Origin: Acidobacteriota bacterium
GTDB lineage: Bacteria > Acidobacteriota > Vicinamibacteria > Vicinamibacterales > UBA8438
Direction of reading: 5' to 3'
NCBI GenBank assembly: GCA_003533545.1
Contig: DQEK01000113.1
Coordinates: forward strand, 14,294 to 21,210
DNA: 6,917 bases
Shown here: in pieces, positions 1 through 6,655 of the stretch
How the letters are laid out: each line of letters starts with the position of its first letter
Numbering within the stretch: position 1 is the first letter of the stretch
Notes under the pieces: generated by a model
The model's input: the letters and a program-made list of their open reading frames with translations, nothing else
Database searches by the model: none
Told to the model about the DNA's origin: nothing
Position numbers and translations under genes: made by a program

Positions 1-300
1 ATTTCGACCGATGCTGAGGGGCGCTTCACGTTCGAAACGGTTAAGCCCGGGTCTGTGCCAGGGCCGGACAATGAGGTGCAGGCGCCGCATCTCGTGGTTG
101 GCGTATTCGCCCGAGGACTGCTGACCCGTTTGGTGACACGCATCTATTTCAGCGACGAGGCGGCAAATGTAGAGGACCCGATTCTGCGCCGCGTGCCGGT
201 CGTTCGCCGCCCGACACTCATCGCCGAACATCGCGACGAGCGATACCACCTTGATATCGTGCTGCAGGGCGAGCGGGAGACGGTGTTCTTTGATGTCTGA
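1..300 (+). CDS. pcaG: Protocatechuate 3,4-dioxygenase alpha subunit, C-terminal part (5' end outside window)
   Basis: The reading frame is open from base 1 to the TGA at 298-300 and gives 99 residues, the C-terminal half of PcaG. The family-typical stretches are the KPGSVPGPD turn, QAPHLVVGVFARGLL, LVTRIYFSDE, the N-V-E-DP segment and the terminal LQGERETVFFDV. In the known enzyme, alpha (PcaG) and beta (PcaH) chains assemble into a cytoplasmic non-haem Fe(III) intradiol dioxygenase that opens protocatechuate to 3-carboxy-cis,cis-muconate. The iron ligands sit in the beta chain, so none is expected here. The internal ATG at 71 is out of frame, and the GTG at 55 is only an internal codon, so the true start lies upstream of the window. 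The 3' end overlaps pcaB by 8 bp. pcaH is expected immediately upstream, which is inference from the usual gene order. Confidence 0.95.
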   Translation: MSTDAEGRFTFETVKPGSVPGPDNEVQAPHLVVGVFARGLLTRLVTRIYFSDEAANVEDPILRRVPVVRRPTLIAEHRDERYHLDIVLQGERETVFFDV

Positions 301-1663
301 TTCGATGTTCGTCGGTAATCGTTTACATGGTGTCCTGCTGGCGGAGCCTCGTGTTGCGGAGCAGTTCGCTGCGCGGGCGCAGCTACAGGCAATGCTGGAC
401 GTCGAGGTTGCGCTGGCTGAGGCCGAAGCGGAGGTCGGCGTCGTGCCCGAGAGTTGTGTAGAGCCGATTCGAACCGCTGCATGCGCTGACCTCTACGATC
501 ACCGCGCGCTGGCGGTCGACGTGGCTCACGTCGGCATCCCGGCGGTGGGAGTGGTGCGTCATTTGACTGCGCAAGTCGCAGCGGCTGATCCAGCGGCGGC
601 ACGGTACGTGCACTGGGGGGCAACCAGCCAGGACATTATGGATACGGGGCTGGTCCTGCAGTTGCGGGCGGCCGTGGCGGTGGTCTGCGAATACCTCACC
701 AACGCGGCTGATGCCGCCGCCGACCTGACACGTCGTTACGCCGACGCGCCAATGGCTGGTCGCACTTGGTTACAGCAGGCGACGCCGGTGTCATTCGGAC
801 TGAAGGCGGCGGGCTGGCTTGACGCACTCGACCGCACTCGGCGGCGGGTCGACGTCGCGCTTGATGATGCCCAAGTGCTGCAATTCGGTGGTGCGACCGG
901 CACCCTGGCGTCGCTTGGGTCAGAGGGTCCGGCGGTGGCCGACGAACTCGCCAGGCGACTTTGTTTACGCACGGCGGACACGCCGTGGCACGCCCACCGA
1001 GACAGATTGGCGCAACTGGGTTGCACGCTTGGTGTGGCAACCGGTGCCGTCGGCAAGATCGCGCGCGATCTCGGGTTGATGGCCCAGACTGAGGTCCGCG
1101 AAGCGTGGGAGCAACCGGTCGACGGGCGAGGGGGTTCATCGACTATGCCCCACAAGCAGAATCCGGTTGGGACGTCAGTCGCGTTGGCGGCAGCCACCCG
1201 GGTGCCGGGGCTAGTCGCCACGGTCCTCGGTGCGATGCAGCACGAGCACGAGCGCGGGCTTGGTGCGTGGCAGGCCGAGTGGGATGCGTTGCCAGACTTG
1301 GTGGTGGTGTCCGCGGCTGGTGCACGCGCATTGGCCGATGGGTTGGACGGCCTGGTGGTCGATCCGGCACGCATGCGTGCGAATCTCGACGCGACTGGTG
1401 GTCTCGGGCTCGCCGAGTCCGTGGCGATGGCGCTGGCGGTGCCGCTCGGCAAGTCTGATGCTCACGCGTGCGTAGAGGCGGCGTGCCGGCTCGCGCACGA
1501 TGAGGGCCGCCCGCTAGGAGAAGTGCTCGCCGACGATCCCCAGGTGACCGAGCACCTCGATCGGTCCGAGATCGCTCGGCGCTTGTCGCCTGAACACTAC
1601 CTTGGCTCGGCGCGGGTATTCATCGACCGAGTGCTTGATCGGCACACCGCTGCATCGGGGTGA
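293..1663 (+). CDS. pcaB: 3-carboxy-cis,cis-muconate cycloisomerase
   Basis: This 456-residue protein belongs to the fumarase/aspartase superfamily. In the cytoplasm it converts 3-carboxy-cis,cis-muconate to 4-carboxymuconolactone, the step after protocatechuate ring opening. The superfamily signature is intact: HWGATSQD at residues 107-114, MAGRTW at 154-159, and the mobile catalytic loop GSSTMPHKQNP at about 281-291, with the serines that act as the catalytic base in relatives. The C-terminal region has the LDATGG motif and ends with the usual YLGSA...IDR segment. The length is normal for bacterial PcaB (about 450). The ATG at 293 is preferred over the in-frame ATG at 251. It gives the expected short N-terminus (MSDSMF), has a GGGAGA stretch at 275-280 ahead of it, and overlaps the pcaG stop by 8 bp. 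The upstream ATG would bury 50 bp in pcaG and add an unrelated cysteine-rich leader. Confidence 0.96.
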   Translation: MSDSMFVGNRLHGVLLAEPRVAEQFAARAQLQAMLDVEVALAEAEAEVGVVPESCVEPIRTAACADLYDHRALAVDVAHVGIPAVGVVRHLTAQVAAADPAAARYVHWGATSQDIMDTGLVLQLRAAVAVVCEYLTNAADAAADLTRRYADAPMAGRTWLQQATPVSFGLKAAGWLDALDRTRRRVDVALDDAQVLQFGGATGTLASLGSEGPAVADELARRLCLRTADTPWHAHRDRLAQLGCTLGVATGAVGKIARDLGLMAQTEVREAWEQPVDGRGGSSTMPHKQNPVGTSVALAAATRVPGLVATVLGAMQHEHERGLGAWQAEWDALPDLVVVSAAGARALADGLDGLVVDPARMRANLDATGGLGLAESVAMALAVPLGKSDAHACVEAACRLAHDEGRPLGEVLADDPQVTEHLDRSEIARRLSPEHYLGSARVFIDRVLDRHTAASG

Positions 1664-2460
1664 AAGTGCTCGAGGTCGTGGTCGATGGGTGCCGGCTGGT
1701 CGTTGAGGTCGATGGACCGGAAGACGCGCCGGTTTGCCTGTTGCTGCACTCGCTTGGAACAACCGTTGAACTCTGGTCGCCGCAGTGGGAACCTTTCCAG
1801 CGTTCGTTTCGTGTGATTCGGTACGACGTTAGAGGGCACGGGCGCTCGCAGCCTGCTGCCGGACCGTACACGTTGGACCGGTTGGGTCGTGATGCGCTTG
1901 CGGTACTTGATATCGCCGGAGCCGAGCGAGCACACGTTTGTGGCGTCTCGCTTGGTGGCCTTACGGCGCAGTGGCTGGGAGCACACGCCCCGGATCGGAT
2001 CGCACGTTTAGTAGTAGCCAACACGGCGGCTCGCCTCGGGAGCCGCGAGGTCTGGGCAGAACGCATGGGAGCCGTGCGTCGTGGAGGCATGGCGGCGGTG
2101 GCTGACGCCAGCGTTGCGCGGTGGTTCACTGACCGGTATCGAGAGGTTGAGCCGGCCACTGTGGACGACTTTCGGTCGATGCTACTGGCCTGCCCGGTCG
2201 AGGGCTATGCCGGATGTTGTGCAGTGCTTCGAGACGGCGACCTGCGAGAGGTTGTTGGAAGCATTCAGGCGCCCACGTTGGTTATTACTGGTTCGTACGA
2301 TGCCGCGACTCCGCCGAGTTTGGGGGAGTCGCTCCGTCAGCGCGTGCCCGGAGCGCAGGGGCTCGAACTCGACGCGGCACATCTTTCAAATGTGGAGCAG
2401 TCGGAGGCGTTCACGGCCGGCGTACTTGAGTTCTTATTTCACGGATCGACCGCTTGGTAG
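1660..2460 (+). CDS. pcaD: 3-oxoadipate enol-lactonase (alpha/beta hydrolase)
   Basis: This 266-residue alpha/beta hydrolase should hydrolyse beta-ketoadipate enol-lactone to beta-ketoadipate. The oxyanion-hole segment HSLGTT is at 30-35, the YDVRGHGRS strand-turn at 55-63, and the nucleophile elbow GVSLGG at 95-100 (Ser97). The acid Asp214 lies in GSYDAATPP and the catalytic His241 in DAAHLSNVEQ. The cap region carries the enol-lactonase hallmarks GYAGCCAVLRDGDLR at 182-196 and RWFTDRYR at 154-161. Translation starts at GTG 1660, inside GTGA, so it overlaps the pcaB stop by 4 bp. There is no clear ribosome site just before it, which suggests coupling to pcaB translation. The protein ends at normal PcaD length, so it is not the PcaD-PcaC fusion (PcaL) seen in some bacteria. 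The product name is secure from the motifs together with the operon context. Confidence 0.95.
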   Translation: MKVLEVVVDGCRLVVEVDGPEDAPVCLLLHSLGTTVELWSPQWEPFQRSFRVIRYDVRGHGRSQPAAGPYTLDRLGRDALAVLDIAGAERAHVCGVSLGGLTAQWLGAHAPDRIARLVVANTAARLGSREVWAERMGAVRRGGMAAVADASVARWFTDRYREVEPATVDDFRSMLLACPVEGYAGCCAVLRDGDLREVVGSIQAPTLVITGSYDAATPPSLGESLRQRVPGAQGLELDAAHLSNVEQSEAFTAGVLEFLFHGSTAW

Positions 2461-2469
2461 TGCACGACG

Positions 2470-3696
2470 TTACACGCGGCTGATTGAGATCACTGGTTCG
2501 AGTGGGCTCCGATAGAGTGCATGTAGAAAGCAAGTCTGTTCGCCCATGTCGACGCACTCTCGGGCGAATTCGGCGCCCTCCGGGGTGTCGAGGTACACAT
2601 GGGTTTGAACAGCGCCGGTCGCGCCGGATGTGCCCTCGGCACTTGAGGCGTTACCGCACGAATAACGAGTGTCCTGCACGACTCCATACTGCGGTAGTTC
2701 TCCCTTTACAATGGCGGCGTAACGTCCCAGCTGGGTCATGAAGCAAAAGGCAACACCGGCCGCCATGTAGCTCGCGGCGTCGGGAGCCGCTCCCAAACCG
2801 CCCTGTTCGGGTACTTCGTCTGAAAGAAACTGGAATGTCGACCCCAGTGGACTGTGCAGCTGTTGTTCGATCTCCTTCACGCCGTCATGGCGTCGCCGAC
2901 AGACAGCACGCACGTGCAGTGTCCGACGTTGCTCGGATTGCAGGCTAGTGTGGGCGCCACCCGCGACGCCGGCCACCGGAGTCACCGCGGCGAGTCGAGA
3001 AATCGGTACCCCGGTGGTAACTGGCAGGGCGAACTTCGAGAACGCTTGCTGAGGGTCTGGCGGTGGGCAGATGTCAAGCATCGCGACCCTGCCGACCGGT
3101 ACTTCCCTGCCGTCGACCGTGAGGCTGAACTGAGATGGGTGCCGCTTGCGCAGTAGCCGTTCTACTGGTGAGACGCGGATCGCCGTCTGCACGAGGTCGA
3201 CTACGACGTCCTCTTCGACGTCGATGCCGATCTGTATTTCAAGACCTACGGGAAGGGCGTCCCCGGTCATAGTGCCTTGCAGTGCTGAACCCTCCATCGT
3301 GTAGCGATTGTTTTGCACCAGCGCCAGATCGTGGATCTTGAGCTCTCTGGCGTTGGCTACGGCAAGTAAGGAGTTCATGTAGGAGGACACCATGCCCACT
3401 GTCATGAAGGCGAGTGGGCAGGGGGCGGCGTCGAAGCCATCGAGATACGGACCTTCGTCGCTAGCGAGCCGCCAGACGGTTCCGAGAGCCGACGCCACGA
3501 TGCACTCCTTCTGCATTCCGCTCAGCGATCGCGCCCAAACCCGGACGTGCTGTCCAGGCCCCTTGGCCGGTAAGGCGAGTGGAAGCATCTCGGGTTGGTT
3601 AACGGCGAAAAAGGTGGGTAATTTACTTCGCGTGAGCAGGTCCTCGGGGTCAGCTTTGGTGGCCTGAATGTGACGCTGGGTAACCATTTTTTTCAC
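2470..3696 (-). CDS. Tandem OsmC-like protein with one degenerate half
   Basis: The 408-residue product appears to be two OsmC-type domains in tandem, roughly 50-200 and 255-408. The halves align around AAPCPLAFMTVGM (90-102) with AAPDAASYMAAGV (303-315), and NNRYTMEGS (129-137) with QDTRYSCGN (341-349). OsmC/Ohr proteins use two cysteines to reduce organic hydroperoxides. In the second half both positions are cysteine: Cys318 in AFCFMTQLGRYA and Cys389 in EQTCFLHALYR. In the first half the matching positions appear to be Ser105 and Ser176 (VSPVERLL), so it is probably non-catalytic. No signal peptide or membrane segment is seen, so it is likely cytoplasmic. The start is uncertain: GTG at 3696 or ATG at 3687, three codons later, with only a weak TAGG ahead of the GTG. 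It converges on pcaD with a 9-bp gap and diverges from the permease. Substrate and role are unknown; membership in the OsmC superfamily is the only firm part. Confidence 0.82.
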   Translation of the reverse strand: MKKMVTQRHIQATKADPEDLLTRSKLPTFFAVNQPEMLPLALPAKGPGQHVRVWARSLSGMQKECIVASALGTVWRLASDEGPYLDGFDAAPCPLAFMTVGMVSSYMNSLLAVANARELKIHDLALVQNNRYTMEGSALQGTMTGDALPVGLEIQIGIDVEEDVVVDLVQTAIRVSPVERLLRKRHPSQFSLTVDGREVPVGRVAMLDICPPPDPQQAFSKFALPVTTGVPISRLAAVTPVAGVAGGAHTSLQSEQRRTLHVRAVCRRRHDGVKEIEQQLHSPLGSTFQFLSDEVPEQGGLGAAPDAASYMAAGVAFCFMTQLGRYAAIVKGELPQYGVVQDTRYSCGNASSAEGTSGATGAVQTHVYLDTPEGAEFARECVDMGEQTCFLHALYRSPLEPVISISRV

Positions 3697-3793
3697 TGCC
3701 TAGGGTGAGTGAGGCTATTGTTACATGCACGGTGGGTGGTTCGGACTAGACCCGCTTGGCGTTGAGACTTCCAGACCCTTCACGAGACGGTCG
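3697..3793. promoter_or_regulatory. Divergent intergenic region between OsmC-like gene and permease
   Basis: This is the only space from which both divergent genes can be transcribed. It is about 97 bp if the permease starts at 3794 but only 28 bp if it starts at 3725. By eye I see no convincing -35/-10 pair and no clear operator palindrome. A GAGACGG stretch near 3784-3790 could serve as the ribosome site for the 3794 start, and a TAGG on the minus strand lies about 5 nt before the GTG of the OsmC-like gene. The promoter role is inferred from gene orientation. Confidence 0.4.
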
Positions 3794-5224
3794 ATGAACC
3801 CATCAGGTCAGACGGCCGGTTATCCGCCGCCCACTCCAACGTCAGCAATAATCGGCACGGTCGCAGCGGCGCTGCTCGCGTTTCTGCTGCTGAGTGTGTC
3901 TGGTCCTGCAGCGCTCCCGGCCGAGGGTCAGCGGATGGCCGCGATCTTTGTCGTCGTGCTCATTTTGTGGGTGACGGAGGCACTGCCCGTCGGGATGACG
4001 TCGCTACTGGCCGTTGTGCTCCTTCCAATTTTCGGTGTTGCTGATTTACCTACCGCGTTCGGCACCTTTGTCAGTCCCGTCTTCTTCTTCGTCCTCGCGA
4101 TGTTCATTATCGCGCAGGCGTTCATCAGCTCTGGATTGGACCGACGATTTTCCTTGTGGCTGCTTTCGAAAGCGGGGACCGAAAGCCGGCGAGTCGTGCA
4201 GGTGTTCATGGTCGGAACCTGTTTGATCTCAACCATCATGTCCGACGTGCCGGCGACGGCGATTTTCATGGCGCTGGCGGTCGGGCTGTTCGAGAAAATG
4301 CGGTTGACACCGGGTCGTTCGACGTTTGCTAAGGCGCTGATGATCGGCATTCCCTTCGCCGCGCTTATCGGCGGTGTGGCGACGCCGGCCGGTAGCTCTA
4401 TCAATATCTTGGGAATCTTTTTCATCCAAGAGTACGGTGACGTGACCGTTCGGTTTCTCGACTGGATGGTTATCGGGGTGCCGATGGTGGTGGTTTTGTT
4501 GCCGCTGTCCACGAAGATTTTGTTGTGGTTCTATCCCCCCGAAATGGACCATGTCACGGCCGTTGGAGACGTAGTGACCGAACGGTCCCGTCTTGGGGCT
4601 GTCAGTGGGCGCGAGTGGCGGGTCCTCATCATTCTGGGCACCATGATTGTGCTCTGGGTACTGAGCACCTGGTTTGAGTCACTCGATGTCGTACTCATCA
4701 GTCTGCTTGGGGCGATCACCATGTTTCTGCCGGGGATGCGCCTCTTTACCTGGAAAGAGGTCGAGCGCGGCATCGGGTGGGAAGCGTTACTGATGGTCGG
4801 TGGCGTAACCGCGCTCGGCGCAGCCTCGGTTGAGACTGGCTTGGCCCAGTGGCTTGTTGATGGGGCCCTAGGTGGCCTTGAGAATTGGAGTGCGCTTGGC
4901 GTCGTGGCGCTGGTGAGCGCCTTCACGGTAGTTATACATTTGGCGTTACCGATAGGCCCGGTCATCAATTCGGTGCTGATTCCACCACTTGCCATCTTGG
5001 CTCTGTCGACTGGACAAAATCCAGCACTCTACGCGTTGCCAGTCGCCTTCACGGCGTCGTGCGCGTTCTTGCTGCCGCTCGACGCCGTTCCGCTCGTTAC
5101 CTACACCCGGGGTTATTACCGAATGCTCGACATGTTTGTGCCGGGCGCTATTCTCAGCGTCTGCTGGGTGATGGTGATTACAGTGCTGATGGTGTGGTTG
5201 GGTCCAATGGTCGGGCTGTTGTAG
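3794..5224 (+). CDS. SLC13/DASS-family anion (probably dicarboxylate) permease
   Basis: A very hydrophobic 476-residue protein with about 11 membrane segments separated by short charged loops. The early LWVTEALPVGMTSLLAVVLLP segment is the classic DASS/ArsB-like ITEALP signature. The family carries di- and tricarboxylates, sulfate or related anions across the inner membrane, usually with sodium. In Met24 numbering, the first re-entrant hairpin reads SDVPATA at 150-156, where many members have SNTATA, and it is followed by ATPAGSSIN at 196-204 instead of TPIGTPPN. The second hairpin has LALPIGPVIN at about 383-392 rather than an SNT motif. Substrate and coupling ion therefore cannot be read off. 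An in-frame ATG at 3725 would add 23 polar residues. I prefer 3794 because GAGACGG precedes it and it leaves about 97 bp for divergent promoters, but 3725 is possible. The stop directly abuts that of the downstream convergent gene. Confidence 0.87.
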   Translation: MNPSGQTAGYPPPTPTSAIIGTVAAALLAFLLLSVSGPAALPAEGQRMAAIFVVVLILWVTEALPVGMTSLLAVVLLPIFGVADLPTAFGTFVSPVFFFVLAMFIIAQAFISSGLDRRFSLWLLSKAGTESRRVVQVFMVGTCLISTIMSDVPATAIFMALAVGLFEKMRLTPGRSTFAKALMIGIPFAALIGGVATPAGSSINILGIFFIQEYGDVTVRFLDWMVIGVPMVVVLLPLSTKILLWFYPPEMDHVTAVGDVVTERSRLGAVSGREWRVLIILGTMIVLWVLSTWFESLDVVLISLLGAITMFLPGMRLFTWKEVERGIGWEALLMVGGVTALGAASVETGLAQWLVDGALGGLENWSALGVVALVSAFTVVIHLALPIGPVINSVLIPPLAILALSTGQNPALYALPVAFTASCAFLLPLDAVPLVTYTRGYYRMLDMFVPGAILSVCWVMVITVLMVWLGPMVGLL

Positions 5225-6310
5225 TCAGCGGGATACGGAGGCACGGTCACGAAGTTCCCGTCGATCAAGGATCGTGTAGACGGGAAAAAGAACGCCGAAG
5301 AACCAGAGCACAGCGCCCAACGCGGCGATTGCATCGAAGAGACGGTAGTTTGTGGCCGGCCAAAACACCACGTCGTGGAATTTCAGGAACGGATATTTTC
5401 TGGGTCCGAGCACAGGTCGAAGCCAGATGTCGGCGAAATAGAACATCTGCCACGAGTGTGAGCGGACGAAACCGCCGATTCGTAGCAGTAATCTAAGTGT
5501 TCCCGCCAGGCCGTAGTCGTCGCGAAACATACGGCCGATTGTGTTGAAGAACGGGGTCAAAAGCAGCTTGCTGGTATCGTCCTGTTTAGGATAAACCTCA
5601 GGCGCTCTCACGAAAAACTCCGTTGCGCCTACCCAGTACAGCGCCACGATGATCGACATCAGTGTGTACAGCCGGAAAAAGCCGGCTGACTCGAAGCGCC
5701 GCGCCGACGTGCGCATTGTGCCAGGCAGCAGAAGCCAGCGTCCCCGACTCCGGATGTCGGCAGCGATCTTTTGGTCTTCAAGAAAGTTGAACGATTCGTC
5801 GAAGCCACCCAGCTCGGCGAAGAAAGACCGGTGCAGGAACAGACCCTGGTCGCCGTTCACCACGTGGGGGCGATCGAACGACGTTTTTTCTTCGGCGTAA
5901 CGGAAGGCGATGGGGTGACGGCCGGGGTTTTTTCGGATGAATTCCAATGCGAAGTGACCGGCGACCCGATGGTCGGCGCCGTCGTGTCTGGCAGCGGTCA
6001 TGGCATCACGGGCGGAAGCTACCAGGGTGTTGCTGCGGAGGCGTGTGTCAGCATGCAGGAAGAAGAGGTATTCCCCGTGGGCTTCTTGTGCACCGCGGTT
6101 CATCTGGCGCCCCCGTCCCCGGAGAGTTGATACGACGCGGGCGAAAGGAAACGTCCGTGCAATCTCCGTGCTGCCGTCTTCCGAACCACCGTCGGCGACC
6201 AGTACTTCGATTGTCACGTCGACTTGCCGTTGCAAGTCCTGTAGCAAGGCTGGAAGTGTTTCAGCTTCGTTCAGAATCGGGATAACAACTGACACGTCGC
6301 AAGGCGCCAT
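5225..6310 (-). CDS. Family-2 glycosyltransferase with membrane-anchored C-terminal extension
   Basis: The 361-residue product starts with a GT-A fold typical of GT2. VVIPILNEAETL at 8-19 begins the nucleotide-binding strand, VADGGSEDGS follows at 38-47, GRGRQMNRGA lies at 65-74, and FLHADTR at 84-90 supplies the metal/nucleotide-sugar DxD equivalent. GDQG (153-156), FLEDQKIA (177-184) and TSARRFE (201-207) follow. The GR-QMN-GA and TSARR signatures resemble the subgroup named rSAM/selenodomain-associated transferase 2, whose members are usually about 220-240 residues. Here about 130 extra residues follow, with a possible hydrophobic stretch near 213-230 and a clear probable membrane helix at about 325-347, so it is likely attached to the inner membrane. 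Donor and acceptor are unknown. The ATG at 6310 has AGG a few bases upstream. Its stop at 5225-5227 abuts the permease stop head-on. No surface-polysaccharide genes are next to it. Confidence 0.9.
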   Translation of the reverse strand: MAPCDVSVVIPILNEAETLPALLQDLQRQVDVTIEVLVADGGSEDGSTEIARTFPFARVVSTLRGRGRQMNRGAQEAHGEYLFFLHADTRLRSNTLVASARDAMTAARHDGADHRVAGHFALEFIRKNPGRHPIAFRYAEEKTSFDRPHVVNGDQGLFLHRSFFAELGGFDESFNFLEDQKIAADIRSRGRWLLLPGTMRTSARRFESAGFFRLYTLMSIIVALYWVGATEFFVRAPEVYPKQDDTSKLLLTPFFNTIGRMFRDDYGLAGTLRLLLRIGGFVRSHSWQMFYFADIWLRPVLGPRKYPFLKFHDVVFWPATNYRLFDAIAALGAVLWFFGVLFPVYTILDRRELRDRASVSR

Positions 6311-6432
6311 CGGCCTGAATGTACCACGTGGACTGAGGCGAGCTTTGATGCCATTACACTCGGTCGGCGCATATGACTAACCGCGGTGATCGTGATTACG
6401 TATGTGGGCGAACGTCTTGTCGGCAGTCGTGT

Positions 6433-6465
6433 CCGGCGACCAGTCAACACACTGGCACTGACCGG
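6433..6465. repeat. Imperfect inverted repeat
   Basis: The sequence can fold as CCGG, spacer, CCAGT, a 6-nt loop, ACTGG, spacer, CCGG. The inner arms are 6440-6444 and 6451-6455, and the outer arms are 6433-6436 and 6462-6465, with unequal internal loops. It has no adjacent T-run, so it is not a typical intrinsic terminator. The arms are short and could be chance. Confidence 0.25.
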
Positions 6466-6590
6466 CACCGCGCAGCCACTGTGATGCGTCGACGACCGTC
6501 GGGAGCCAGACCAACGGTCGAACTGGGGGTCGATCTCATTAGACCGGTTCATGCCGAACGGCGAGCTCGTCCACTATTACCGGAAGGACT

Positions 6591-6605
6591 GGCGTTGGAG
6601 ACGCC
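6591..6605. repeat. Short perfect inverted repeat downstream of glcB
   Basis: GGCGT and ACGCC flank a 5-nt loop (TGGAG on the plus strand). It lies about 50 bp beyond the glcB stop on that gene's strand, a place where a terminator would be expected. A five-pair stem without a T-tract is weak, so this is only a candidate. Confidence 0.2.
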
Positions 6606-6655
6606 CTAAATCAGGTTGCTGCTTTCCTGGTCCGACACGATCCACCACAAGCCTT

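Larger units (their letters stand above)
6311..6655. other. Intergenic stretch of about 345 bp between glycosyltransferase and glcB
   Basis: I see no convincing gene, tRNA or mobile element here. Short open stretches exist on both strands but lack ribosome sites and familiar protein patterns, and those at the right end are shadows of glcB. The stretch holds the 3' flank of glcB and the 5' flank of the glycosyltransferase gene, both on the minus strand, so a glcB terminator and a glycosyltransferase promoter may be present. No U-tract hairpin or clear promoter pair was found. Two small inverted repeats occur, at 6433-6465 and 6591-6605. Confidence 0.6.

Noticed and set aside
144..623. Long minus-strand open frame opposite pcaG/pcaB
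   Set aside because: It is antisense to two well-supported genes. The product is rich in Arg, Pro and Ala with no family pattern, as expected from the GC bias of the opposite strand.
736..1452. 238-residue minus-strand open frame inside pcaB
   Set aside because: It is low-complexity Ser/Ala/Pro/Arg sequence fully antisense to pcaB and has no recognisable domain.
1620..2159. 179-residue minus-strand open frame opposite pcaD
   Set aside because: It lies opposite the pcaD catalytic-domain codons. Its composition is that of a shadow frame.
3928..4512. 194-residue minus-strand open frame opposite the permease
   Set aside because: It is Thr/Ile/Lys-rich sequence that mirrors the hydrophobic codons of the permease. 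It has no motif or ribosome site.
4885..5496. 203-residue plus-strand open frame spanning the permease/glycosyltransferase junction
   Set aside because: It overlaps two supported genes out of frame and is Arg-rich, without family similarity that I can recognise.
6591..6605. Intrinsic terminator for glcB
   Set aside because: The stem is only five pairs and no T-run follows on the minus strand, so it is listed only as a weak inverted repeat.
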